From an uncultured Oscillospiraceae bacterium (GTDB taxonomy: Bacteria; Bacillota; Clostridia; Oscillospirales; Oscillospiraceae): 12,835 nucleotides of DNA. Below, piece by piece: positions 1 through 6,018 of the stretch (positions within the stretch are counted from its first letter, which is position 1; each line of letters opens with the position of its first letter). Position numbers and translations under genes: made by a program. The notes under the pieces are model-generated. The model was not told the DNA's origin, searched no databases, and saw only the letters and a list, made by a program, of their open reading frames with translations. The stretch lies in the NCBI GenBank assembly GCA_910585735.1, contig CAJUEU010000047.1, positions 1-12,835 on the forward strand, given 5' to 3'.

Positions 1-232
1 GGTCGTCGCAGGTGGGCCCCAGCCCCCCGGTGGTGATGATGAGGTCGGCCCGGCTTTTGGCCAGCTCCACCGCCTCCCGGAGCCTGCCCGGGTTATCCCC
101 CACCACGGAGTGGTGGTAGACGGCGATGCCCATGGCGGAGAGCTCCCGGGAGAGAAATTGTCCGTCGGTGTTGGCAATGCTGCCCAGCAGCAGCTCGGTG
201 CCCACGGCGATCAGCTCGGCAACGTGCGGCAT
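1..232 (-). CDS. cinA: CinA family protein (competence/damage-inducible protein A), 5' part only
   Basis: The reading frame starts at ATG 232 and runs off the left edge after 77 codons. The visible part matches the N-terminal MoaB/MogA-like (molybdopterin-binding fold) domain of CinA: AELIAVGTELLLG near residues 5-17, an N-T pair at 21-22, VVGDN at 43-47 and ITTGGLGPTCDD at 66-77. CinA proteins are cytoplasmic; many act in NAD salvage as ADP-ribose pyrophosphatase and/or NMN deamidase, the latter activity lying in the C-terminal domain, which is outside the window. The start is supported by AAAGGAG about 7 bases upstream. Two hairpins (255-327) lie just upstream on the leader side. The family is clear; which activities are present cannot be judged from this fragment. 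Confidence 0.92.
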   Translation of the reverse strand, partial: MPHVAELIAVGTELLLGSIANTDGQFLSRELSAMGIAVYHHSVVGDNPGRLREAVELAKSRADLIITTGGLGPTCDD

Positions 233-254
233 AGGTATCAACTCCTTTGGGACT

Positions 255-327
255 TATACCACAGGTGCGAAGCACCGTTGTGGTATATCAGTTCAATCAG
301 TATAATAGTCGCTATGCGACTATTATA
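255..327. repeat. Two tandem hairpin-forming palindromes (REP/BIME-like)
   Basis: First palindrome 255-287: outer arms TATACCACA/TGTGGTATA and inner arms GGTGC/GCACC around GAA, with a 2-base bulge. Second palindrome 301-327: perfect 12-bp arms TATAATAGTCGC/GCGACTATTATA around TAT. They are 13 bases apart, and TTATACCA occurs both at the left edge and just after the right hairpin. No T-tract follows on either strand, so these are not ordinary terminators. On the minus strand they lie in the leader of cinA. They resemble short intergenic palindromic repeats scattered in many bacterial genomes, but only this one copy is visible here. Confidence 0.6.
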
Positions 328-371
328 CCATGGGGGTCAAGATAGCCTTTGGCAGTGCAGTTTTCCATATA

Positions 372-508
372 TCAATATCGAAGTGGGGCGTAGAATATCA
401 CCAGGCCCAGATTTGTTTCATCTTCCTCCCAGTCACAGTGAGCATAGAAGTCCCCCGCTCCAGGGCCTAAAAGCTGCCGGTCAAAGGTCCAACAGCAGTC
501 TCCCGTCC
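372..508 (-). pseudogene. Out-of-frame C-terminal remainder of the 481-858 gene
   Basis: After the TGA at 481-483, the frame shifted by one base continues for 37 codons from TTT 485 to TGA 372-374. Its composition is protein-like (LLGPGAGDFYAH, CDWEEDETN, VIFYAPLRY) and it has no start codon or ribosome site of its own. With the upstream frame it would complete a protein of about 161 residues. A one-base insertion between about 498 and 510 explains the break. A sequencing error, a true inactivating mutation or a phase-variable site cannot be told apart here. Confidence 0.55.
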
Positions 509-858
509 ACGATATGGTCACAGGTGAAAAAGTCTAAGGAGAGGAGGATCTCGGACGGCTCCTCCGGGTCTGGGCTCACGGAGAACATTTGACACCGGGA
601 GATGAGCTCGCCCAAAAGGACGTTGAAGTCGGGAAGGTAGGAAACCGTGTTCAGATGGAGGGTGAATTCGACCCCGCCCTCGATGGAGTGGGATCCAAAC
701 TTGATTTCCTCGTATTCCTGAGCCATGGTTTTGATGATGGCGGCGCAGCAGTTATAGTTTGCCAGCTTTCTGGGATTCTCGACATATTGGATCCGATCAT
801 GCCAGTCTATAAATTCCTCAAAAGTAGGTAGCTTGCCCGGATACTGCTCCTGTTCCAT
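481..858 (-). CDS. Hypothetical protein, probably truncated by a frameshift
   Basis: The frame opens at ATG 858, preceded by AAAGGAG at 8 bases and by a consensus promoter (911-939), and stops at TGA 481-483 after 125 codons. The product is soluble and acidic, with no signal peptide or membrane segment; I do not recognise the family. Near the stop, the next frame is open from about 534 to 372 and reads convincingly as protein (DFYAHCDWEEDE inside it). Moving one base within the GGG run near 502-504 would join both into a 161-residue protein. The visible stop is therefore probably secondary. It is divergent from the XRE regulator at 1014, which may control it. The gene is likely real; its function is unknown. 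Confidence 0.72.
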   Translation of the reverse strand: MEQEQYPGKLPTFEEFIDWHDRIQYVENPRKLANYNCCAAIIKTMAQEYEEIKFGSHSIEGGVEFTLHLNTVSYLPDFNVLLGELISRCQMFSVSPDPEEPSEILLSLDFFTCDHIVDGRLLLDL

Positions 859-892
859 GATGATTCTCCTTTATTTATAATGTGAGATATAA

Positions 893-935
893 AAAACCCT
901 ATGCAGTGCAATAATACAGATTATAAAATCCTATG
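893..935. promoter_or_regulatory. 11-bp direct repeat around the promoter, candidate operator
   Basis: AAAACCCTATG (893-903) and AAAATCCTATG (925-935) differ at one base and start 32 bp apart, close to three helical turns. The upstream copy overlaps the -35 element of the minus-strand promoter and the downstream copy lies close to the expected transcription start. This is a plausible binding pattern for the divergently encoded XRE regulator. The regulatory role is inferred. Confidence 0.4.
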
Positions 936-939
936 TCAA
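911..939 (-). promoter_or_regulatory. Sigma-A promoter for the 481-858 gene
   Basis: On the minus strand TTGACA (939-934), a 17-bp spacer and TATTAT (916-911) form a near-perfect promoter about 50 bases upstream of the start codon at 858. It is flanked by the direct repeat reported at 893-935. Confidence 0.8.
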
Positions 940-1013
940 GGGAATTATAGCTTTCAATATCCTAATAGCGATAAGAGCAAGGGATAAAATGAGGCACATG
1001 GGAGGTGCGCCTC

Positions 1014-1328
1014 GTGGATGAAAAATTTGTGGGAGAACGAATTGCACAGTTGAGAACGGCCAAAGGCCCATCGGCCCGAGATATGTCTTTATCATTGGGA
1101 CAAAATGAAAGCTATATCAATCGAATCGAAAACGGAAAATCCCTTCCCTCATTACAGGCCCTGTTCTGGATCTGCGACTACTTCCAGATCACACCCAAGC
1201 AGTTTTTCGATGAGGGCGACAAATATCCCACTTACCTTGAAAGCTTAGTAGAGGATATGAGAAAGCTGGACGCGGCCTCTCTGTCTCTTGTGTCCGACCT
1301 GGTAAAGAAGCTGACGGAGAAAAAGTAA
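1014..1328 (+). CDS. XRE-family helix-turn-helix transcriptional regulator
   Basis: A 104-residue cytoplasmic protein with an N-terminal Cro/C1-type helix-turn-helix: residues 5-17 (FVGERIAQLRTAK) form the first helix, and the HTH covers about 20-40, including the recognition-helix pattern SYINRIENGKSLPS. The C-terminal 40 residues are helical and probably mediate dimerisation. I chose GTG 1014 because GGGAGG (1000-1005) lies 8 bases upstream; the in-frame GTG at 1005 overlaps this site and has none of its own. The gene is divergent from the small hypothetical gene at 858, with 155 bp between them, so it may regulate that gene and itself. Small XRE proteins of this type are common in gut Clostridia; the ligand and targets are unknown. 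A strong terminator follows directly. Confidence 0.88.
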   Translation: MDEKFVGERIAQLRTAKGPSARDMSLSLGQNESYINRIENGKSLPSLQALFWICDYFQITPKQFFDEGDKYPTYLESLVEDMRKLDAASLSLVSDLVKKLTEKK

Positions 1329-1368
1329 CCAGAAGGATGGCCCGAAAGGACCGTCCTTCTGGTTTTTT
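1329..1368 (+). terminator. Intrinsic terminator of the XRE regulator gene
   Basis: CCAGAAGGA pairs with TCCTTCTGG (9 bp, with further inner pairing) and is followed by TTTTTT. It starts immediately after the TAA stop at 1326-1328. Confidence 0.9.
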
Positions 1369-1397
1369 GCCTCTCGGCCCGGAAGTCGTTACGAAAT

Positions 1398-1432
1398 AAA
1401 TCCCCCGTTCCCGAAGGAACGGGGGATTTTCT
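1398..1432 (-). terminator. Intrinsic terminator of the small membrane protein gene
   Basis: A perfect 14-bp stem (AAATCCCCCGTTCC and its complement, 1398-1429) with a TTCG loop on the minus strand, followed by TTATTTC. It lies directly downstream of the stop of the 1433-1615 gene. On the plus strand the stem is followed by TTCTTC only, so the minus strand is the main user. Confidence 0.85.
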
Positions 1433-1615
1433 TCACGCTGCCTTATGCTTCTCTTCCGCCAGGGCCTGCTCCAGCGTCAGCAGGAGCCTTCCCGGCTTTT
1501 TGCTCCAAAGCCACTCCAGCTTCCTCCGGCTCCACTCGTTGGGGAACAGCCCCGCGGCGGCAGCCACGCAGAGCAGCATCATGGCGATGATCAAAACGGC
1601 GAATACATACATCAT
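1433..1615 (-). CDS. Small single-pass membrane protein, unknown function
   Basis: A 60-residue protein with one hydrophobic segment at residues 2-24 (VFAVLIIAMMLLCVAAAAG) followed by a basic, helical cytoplasmic tail containing a W-rich stretch (EWLWSKKPGR). The start is ATG 1615, immediately followed by a second ATG; GGGAGGA lies 8 bases upstream. Its own terminator (1398-1432) supports a real transcription unit. An inverted repeat just upstream of the ribosome site (1630-1658) may affect initiation. I recognise no family. It is separated from the acyltransferase stop at 1770 by about 150 bp, so it could be the last gene of that operon or independent. Confidence 0.7.
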   Translation of the reverse strand: MMYVFAVLIIAMMLLCVAAAAGLFPNEWSRRKLEWLWSKKPGRLLLTLEQALAEEKHKAA

Positions 1616-1629
1616 TTTCTTGTCCTCCC

Positions 1630-1658
1630 GGTATCCTTTACGATACCAAAAGGATACC
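1630..1658 (-). promoter_or_regulatory. Inverted repeat beside the ribosome site of the small membrane protein gene
   Basis: GGTATCCTTT (1630-1639) and AAAGGATACC (1649-1658) are perfect 10-bp arms around a 9-base loop, directly abutting the Shine-Dalgarno sequence (minus strand of 1623-1629). It could be an mRNA hairpin or a protein-binding dyad. A weak promoter-like TTGCCT-17-TATCCT lies just upstream on the minus strand. Confidence 0.4.
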
Positions 1659-1769
1659 CCATTGCAGGGAGAAAGGCAATTAAGCCGAGAGAAAGACTTT
1701 ATGAAGATTTTGGGAAGAAGTCTTCACAAAATCGTCAGATTTGGGGGGCAGGAATGGCTGGAAAGCCTG

Positions 1770-2795
1770 TCATAGCAGGCATTTCCGCAGAACGGGGACC
1801 TTGGAGGCCATCCAGGAAAAGCCCAGGCTGAGGGCCAGGGTGAGGACGGTCTCCAGGGCCAGCAGGAGGGGCAGGGGCATGGCCGTGCCCAGGAAGCTGC
1901 CCGCCAGGTCCAGGGCGATCACGTGGACCCAGTAGACCCCGAACACCAGGCCGGACAGGGAGGCCAGGGGCTTTGTCAGCCGGGCCAGTCCGGCTTCGTG
2001 CGTCTCAAAGAAGGTCCTGACCAGGACGAAGATGGCTCCGGCCACCAGATAGTGGTTCAGGCCGTAAGCCATGTTGAAGGGCAGGGGGATCCCCTCGGGG
2101 GAGGCGGTGACCAGATTGCCCACCGAGCCGATGAGGAACCCGGCCACGCCCCCCAGATAGATCCCGGCCCGGACCTTTTTGCTCAAACGTTGGCTCCCCA
2201 GTAGATACCCCAGCAGGAAGTAGCCCAGATAGCTCTCCATCAGGGGGTCAAAGAGGAAGATGTAGATGGGCCCCGCCATGTTGAGCCAAGGGCGGATGGC
2301 CCCGGGAAACAGGACGATGGCCAGCAAAATGAGCTGCTCACGCACCCCGGCGGCGTCCACCATTCGCTTGAGGAAGGGGGCGATGAGGTAGATGCCCAGA
2401 AGGGTGTAGACGAACCAGAAGTGGTAGCTGCTGCCGTTGTTCAGAAGCTGGCGGAGGTACTCCACCGGGCTGAGAGCCTCCCCAGCCCGGAGGGCGTGGG
2501 CAATGTAGTAAATGCCGTTCCACACCGCCAGGGGAAGGAGGAGCCGGGGCAGCCGCTTTTTGTAAAACCTGCCCACCGCCAGGGTCCGGGCATCCCGGAG
2601 CATGAGATACCCGCTGATCATGAGGAAGAGGGGTACCCCCGCCCGGTTCAGGGAATTCTGGAACAGACAGACATACCAGCTGGTGGAGCCGTAAAGGCCC
2701 TGATTGGTCAAAACGGGGGTCATCACATGGAGGACCACCACAAAAAAGATGGCCAGACAGCGGAGAAGATCCAGATAGGGGTATCGTTTGTTCAT
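1770..2795 (-). CDS. Acyltransferase family 3 membrane protein (O-acetyltransferase-like)
   Basis: A 341-residue integral membrane protein with about ten hydrophobic segments. It begins YPYLDLLRCLAIFFVVVLH, giving the family-typical Arg12 and His23 in the first helix, and has the hallmark YHFWFVYTLLGIYLIAPF in the middle. Members of this family (OafA/WecH type) transfer acetyl or other acyl groups to envelope polysaccharides, lipids or peptidoglycan; the substrate here cannot be deduced. The frame is open upstream to 2900, but ATG 2795 has GGAAGGAG 6 bases away and the upstream extension overlaps the preceding gene and lacks family features. It is the third gene of a minus-strand operon, 41 bp after the radical SAM gene. 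Family is confident, substrate unknown. Confidence 0.9.
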   Translation of the reverse strand: MNKRYPYLDLLRCLAIFFVVVLHVMTPVLTNQGLYGSTSWYVCLFQNSLNRAGVPLFLMISGYLMLRDARTLAVGRFYKKRLPRLLLPLAVWNGIYYIAHALRAGEALSPVEYLRQLLNNGSSYHFWFVYTLLGIYLIAPFLKRMVDAAGVREQLILLAIVLFPGAIRPWLNMAGPIYIFLFDPLMESYLGYFLLGYLLGSQRLSKKVRAGIYLGGVAGFLIGSVGNLVTASPEGIPLPFNMAYGLNHYLVAGAIFVLVRTFFETHEAGLARLTKPLASLSGLVFGVYWVHVIALDLAGSFLGTAMPLPLLLALETVLTLALSLGFSWMASKVPVLRKCLL

Positions 2796-2836
2796 GGCTG
2801 CTCCTTCCGGCGCCGAAAGCCCGGCGCACTGTGTTG

Positions 2837-3451
2837 TCACTCGGGGATGTACTCCCGCACCCGGAGCCTGGCCCCCAGGAGCTGGGCCATGGCCCGGCAC
2901 CGCTCGATGTCCTCGGGAGTCTTGTCCTTGTTGACGATGGTCATGACCACGTCGGGCACGTGCCCCGTGGCCCGGCGGGTGAAGTCCAGCATATCCTCCC
3001 AGGCCTGCTCCCCGTGGCCCGGCCGGGTAACGGCCACATACTCCTCTACCGTGGAGCCGTTGAGGGAGACGGAGACCGTGTCGATCCGCCCCGTCATTTC
3101 CGGGGTAATATCCCGGCCGTTGATGTGGTTGCCGTGGCCGTTGGTGTTGATGCGGATGGGCAGCTTGACCCCCTGCTCCTTCAGCCGGTCCACCGTCCAG
3201 GCAATGTCATCCCAGCGGAAGGTGGGCTCCCCGAAGCCGCAGAACACCAGCTCCCGGTACTGGGAAAGGTCCCGCCGGGCAAAGTCGGCCAGGATCTCCT
3301 CGTGAGTGGGCTCATGCTCCAGCCACAGGTCGTCGGCGTAGATGCTCCCCTTGTGGCCGTTGTGCCGCAGACAGAACACACAGGAGCAGTTGCAGCGATT
3401 GGTCAGGTTTACATAAAGTGAGCCCTCGTACTCGTAGGTAATGGTCATCAT
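2837..3451 (-). CDS. TatD-associated radical SAM protein
   Basis: A 204-residue protein with the radical SAM cluster motif C20-x3-C24-x2-C27 (RCNCSCVFC), followed by ELVFCGFGEPTFRWDD at about 67-82 (the GEP-type SAM-binding strand) and INTNGHGN at about 100-107. The protein is short and ends at residue 204 without an auxiliary-cluster domain. Size, sequence and position fit the family described as radical SAM protein, TatD family-associated (TIGR04038), whose reaction is unknown. ATG 3451 overlaps the tatD stop by four bases (ATGA), so the two are translationally coupled; a second ATG follows immediately. The pairing implies that the radical SAM enzyme and the hydrolase act in one pathway. 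Confidence 0.9.
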   Translation of the reverse strand: MMTITYEYEGSLYVNLTNRCNCSCVFCLRHNGHKGSIYADDLWLEHEPTHEEILADFARRDLSQYRELVFCGFGEPTFRWDDIAWTVDRLKEQGVKLPIRINTNGHGNHINGRDITPEMTGRIDTVSVSLNGSTVEEYVAVTRPGHGEQAWEDMLDFTRRATGHVPDVVMTIVNKDKTPEDIERCRAMAQLLGARLRVREYIPE

Positions 3452-4230
3452 AAGGCAGGATCCTCCAATCCAAAAAATCGCAAACCATTTAGAAACGTAA
3501 GCTCTGCGGCTTCTTCTGTGGAGAGGCCCTTCACCTGGGCCAGGGTCTCGGTTACCCGGTAGACATAATTCGAGTCGTTCCGTCGTCCACGGAAGGGCTC
3601 TGGGGTCATGTAGGGGGCGTCGGTCTCGATCATGATGCGCTCCGCGGGCACCGCTGCCATGACCTCCAGAGCCCGCCGGGCCTTTTGGAAGGTGACGTTC
3701 CCGGTGAAGGACACATACCAGCCCAGCTTCACCGCCTCTTTGGCGTCCTCGGCGGAGAGGGCGCAGCAGTGGAACACCCCCCGGGCCTTGGGGTGGGCCC
3801 GCACGATGTCCAGGGCGTCCCTGTGGGCGTCCCGGTCGTGGACGATGGCGGGCAGGTCCAGCTCCTCGGCGAGGGAGAGTTGGGCGTCAAAGAAGTCCCG
3901 GGAGTTGGCCCGGTCCTCGGGGGTCTTGACCCAGTAGTAGTCCAGGCCGATCTCCCCCACCGCCACGCATTTGGGGTGGGCGCAGAGGGCCTTGACCTCC
4001 GCCAGGTCGGCCAGGGTAGCTCCCACCAGGTTCTCCGGGTGGAGCCCGGCGGCAAAGTAGAGGAAGGGGTATTTTTCGGCCAGGGCCATGCTCTGCCGGG
4101 AGGACTCCAGATCGCAGCCGGGGCAGACCACCCGCTCTACCCCATGGGAGGGGAGGGAGGAGAGCACCTCGTCCCGGTCGGGGGCAAAATGTTCGTCGTA
4201 GTAGTGGGCATGAGTGTCGAATAAACGCAT
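3448..4230 (-). CDS. tatD: TatD family metal-dependent hydrolase
   Basis: A 260-residue amidohydrolase-fold enzyme. All expected metal ligands are present: H7 and H9 in DTHAHYYD, E93 in GEIGLDYYW, H131 in VHDRDAH, H154 in VFHCC and D204 in ETDAPYMTPEP; GLHPE at 62-66 is also typical. TatD proteins are cytoplasmic metal-dependent nucleases or phosphoesterases implicated in DNA repair and 3'-5' exonuclease activity (known for the family). The start ATG 4230 has GAGGT about 6 bases upstream. The gene leads a tight operon with the TatD-associated radical SAM gene (4-bp overlap) and an acyltransferase. Because of the radical SAM partner, the substrate may be a modified small molecule rather than DNA; this is inference. 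Confidence 0.95.
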   Translation of the reverse strand: MRLFDTHAHYYDEHFAPDRDEVLSSLPSHGVERVVCPGCDLESSRQSMALAEKYPFLYFAAGLHPENLVGATLADLAEVKALCAHPKCVAVGEIGLDYYWVKTPEDRANSRDFFDAQLSLAEELDLPAIVHDRDAHRDALDIVRAHPKARGVFHCCALSAEDAKEAVKLGWYVSFTGNVTFQKARRALEVMAAVPAERIMIETDAPYMTPEPFRGRRNDSNYVYRVTETLAQVKGLSTEEAAELTFLNGLRFFGLEDPAL

Positions 4231-4520
4231 GGAAGTACCTCGCTAAATCGTGTCGTAAGAAGGCCTTACTTATAATCGTCTGGCAGATAATCGAGATGGT
4301 CCACATCGAATGTGTCTAAGAACCATATCGGATAAAACCATCTTTCGTGCTGTGCATATTGGTAGTCGCGGTATATCGGAATTATGATCTCCCAGGGCTA
4401 ATGATAAGCAAAAAATTCTTTTTTCATCATCCTATCCTCACCCCTCACTTGCAGTTTATTGTATCATACACTCCTCTCTGGCGCAAGAGGGACGGGGTGG
4501 GAGTATGGGAAAAGAAGGTC
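4231..4520. other. Intergenic region between divergent tatD and radical SAM/HhH operons
   Basis: About 290 bases without a convincing gene. An open frame at 4347-4547 (+) lacks a ribosome site and runs through the promoter, so I reject it. ATATCGGA occurs near 4313 and again near 4372. The minus-strand promoter for tatD is not obvious; GATTATAAG near 4270 is a weak -10 candidate. The right end (from 4521) holds the strong promoter of the next operon. Confidence 0.5.
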
Positions 4521-4548
4521 TTGACATATCGAACAAACGTATTATAAT
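4521..4548 (+). promoter_or_regulatory. Sigma-A promoter of the radical SAM/HhH gene
   Basis: TTGACA (4521-4526), a 16-bp spacer and TATAAT (4543-4548): both hexamers match consensus. It lies 32 bases upstream of the GTG start at 4581. The spacer is occupied by the LexA-like box at 4530-4543. Confidence 0.85.
4530..4543 (+). promoter_or_regulatory. Putative LexA/DinR (SOS) box
   Basis: CGAACAAACGTATT matches the published Bacillus DinR/LexA consensus CGAACRNRYGTTYC at 12 of 14 positions, including CGAAC and YGT; the mismatches are at positions 12 and 14. It sits exactly between -35 and -10, where a repressor would block RNA polymerase. The downstream gene belongs to a putative DNA repair family, which makes SOS control plausible. 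Binding is inferred. Confidence 0.6.
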
Positions 4549-4580
4549 AATAGTACATCTGTTTGAGAGGAGGAGACGCC

Positions 4581-5849
4581 GTGGACCTGATGGAAAAGCT
4601 GAATATCCTGGCCGACGCCGCCAAATATGACGCCGCCTGTACCTCCAGCGGGGTCACCCGGGGCGGCAAGGCCGGGACCATCGGCAACGCTGGGAGCTCG
4701 GGCTGCTGCCACTCCTTCTCGGCGGACGGGCGGTGCATCTCTCTTCTGAAGGTGCTCATGACCAACCACTGCTGCTACGACTGCGCCTACTGCGTGAACC
4801 GCCGGTCCAACGACTTGCCCCGGGCGGCCTTCACCCCCCGGGAGCTCTGCGAGCTCACCATCCAGTTTTACCGCCGGAACTACATTGAGGGGCTCTTTCT
4901 CTCCTCGGCGGTGCTGAAAAGCCCGGACTACACCACCGAGCAGATGATCGAGGCCCTGCGGCTTCTCCGCACCGAATACCATTTCCGGGGCTACATCCAC
5001 GCCAAGGCCATCCCCGGGGCCGACCCCCTGCTCACCCATCAGCTTGGGCTGTTGGCCGACCGTTTGAGCGTCAACATTGAGCTGCCCTCGGAGCAGTCCC
5101 TGAACCTCCTATGCCCCGACAAGACCAAGGGGGCCATTTTAGCCCCCATGGCCCAGATCCGGGACGGGGCCCAGCAGTCCAAGGCCGAGCTGAAGCTCTA
5201 CCGCCACGCCCCCAAGTTCGCCCCAGCGGGCCAGTCCACCCAGATGATTGTGGGGGCCACCCCGGAGAATGACCTGCACATCCTGCGGCTCAGCGCCGGG
5301 CTTTACCAAAAGTATCAGCTCAAGCGGGTGTTTTTCTCGGCCTATATGCCGGTATCCGACAACAAGCTTCTCCCCGCCCCGGCCGGGTTCAAGCCGCCCC
5401 TCCTCCGGGAGCACCGGCTCTACCAGGCCGACTGGCTTATGCGGTTTTACGGGTTTTCGGCGGGGGAAATTTTAGACGAGGACCACCCCAACTTTGACGC
5501 CGCGTTGGACCCCAAGAGCGACTGGGCTTTGCGGCACCCGGAGTTTTTCCCGGTGGAGCTGAACAAGGCTCCCTACGAGGTGATTTTACGGGTCCCCGGT
5601 ATTGGGGTCCGGGGGGCACAGCGGATCGTCACCGCCCGGCGGGTGGGCCCCCTCACCTTCGAGGGGGTGAAGCGGCTGGGCATCGTGATGAAGCGGGCCC
5701 AGTACTTCATCACCTGCTCAGGGCACTTCCTCCCCGGGCTGAAATGCGGACAGGAGACGGTCTACCGCCGGCTCTCCGGCCTGGAGCGGGAGGAGCTGCC
5801 CTCCGGGCAGGGAGAGCAGCTGAGCCTCTTTGACCAAGCGGCGGTGTGA
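4581..5849 (+). CDS. Putative DNA modification/repair radical SAM protein with helix-hairpin-helix domain
   Basis: A 422-residue protein. The N-terminal half carries the radical SAM motif C64-x3-C68-x2-C71 (NHCCYDCAYC), preceded by a conserved Cys/Gly-rich stretch (GSSGCCHSF, 38-46). A C-terminal DNA-binding helix-hairpin-helix follows at about 330-365 (LRVPGIGVRGAQRI), and the last residues contain QLSLF (413-417), a canonical sliding-clamp motif. This fits the family named putative DNA modification/repair radical SAM protein (TIGR03916), which is genomically linked to DUF4130/uracil-DNA glycosylase-like proteins; its reaction is not known to me. GTG 4581 is chosen because AGGAGG (4568-4573) lies 7 bases upstream; a TTG at 4563 overlaps no ribosome site. 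The promoter carries an SOS-like box. The DUF4130 partner is at 6359. Confidence 0.93.
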   Translation: MDLMEKLNILADAAKYDAACTSSGVTRGGKAGTIGNAGSSGCCHSFSADGRCISLLKVLMTNHCCYDCAYCVNRRSNDLPRAAFTPRELCELTIQFYRRNYIEGLFLSSAVLKSPDYTTEQMIEALRLLRTEYHFRGYIHAKAIPGADPLLTHQLGLLADRLSVNIELPSEQSLNLLCPDKTKGAILAPMAQIRDGAQQSKAELKLYRHAPKFAPAGQSTQMIVGATPENDLHILRLSAGLYQKYQLKRVFFSAYMPVSDNKLLPAPAGFKPPLLREHRLYQADWLMRFYGFSAGEILDEDHPNFDAALDPKSDWALRHPEFFPVELNKAPYEVILRVPGIGVRGAQRIVTARRVGPLTFEGVKRLGIVMKRAQYFITCSGHFLPGLKCGQETVYRRLSGLEREELPSGQGEQLSLFDQAAV

Positions 5850-5862
5850 GGACCACATCTAT

Positions 5863-5890
5863 CCGCCTTCCCCGCAAGCGGGGAAGGCGG
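5863..5890 (+). terminator. Strong GC hairpin after the radical SAM/HhH gene
   Basis: CCGCCTTCCCCG pairs with its complement over 12 bp around a 4-base loop, 14 bases after the TGA stop. No T-tract follows, so it may be a partial terminator or an mRNA 3'-end stabiliser rather than a classical intrinsic terminator. Confidence 0.45.
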
Positions 5891-5913
5891 AAGGCAACCA
5901 AGGCATCGAAAGG

Positions 5914-5997
5914 TTACATAATTTGTTAACGTAATTTAATAGACATAATTAATTTTACATAATCATATTTACATAATATTATATTTAGTTTACATAA
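5914..5997 (+). repeat. Repeated TTACATAA motif in an AT-rich spacer
   Basis: Exact copies of TTACATAA begin at 5914, 5955, 5969 and 5990, with a degenerate copy (AGACATAA) at 5941. The last four starts are 14, 14 and 21 bp apart. The spacer is very AT-rich compared with its GC-rich neighbours. One of the copies supplies the -35 hexamer of the promoter below. The inverse, TTATGTAA, occurs inside the next two genes at 6108 and 6424. Confidence 0.55.
5954..5982 (+). promoter_or_regulatory. Promoter for the DUF3795/DUF4130 genes
   Basis: TTTACA (5954-5959), a 17-bp spacer and TATTAT (5977-5982), 36 bases upstream of the ATG at 6019. Together with the hairpin at 5863 it suggests that DUF3795 and DUF4130 can be transcribed separately from the radical SAM gene. 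Confidence 0.6.
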
Positions 5998-6018
5998 ATT
6001 GAGCGGAGGGGGAAACGT

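Noticed and set aside
110..592. Plus-strand 160-codon frame near the left edge
   Set aside because: It crosses the cinA start, the palindromes and the antisense of the small gene, with no coding-like composition.
2421..3421. Long plus-strand open frames opposite the acyltransferase and radical SAM genes
   Set aside because: They are antisense to well-recognised coding sequences, lack ribosome sites and family features; long antisense frames are expected in GC-rich genes.
4347..4547. Plus-strand 66-codon frame in the tatD/radical SAM spacer
   Set aside because: No ribosome site; it runs through the strong promoter and LexA-like box of the next gene.
5914..5997. CRISPR-like array
   Set aside because: The repeated unit is only 8 bp with 6- to 13-bp gaps; no repeat-spacer architecture or cas genes.
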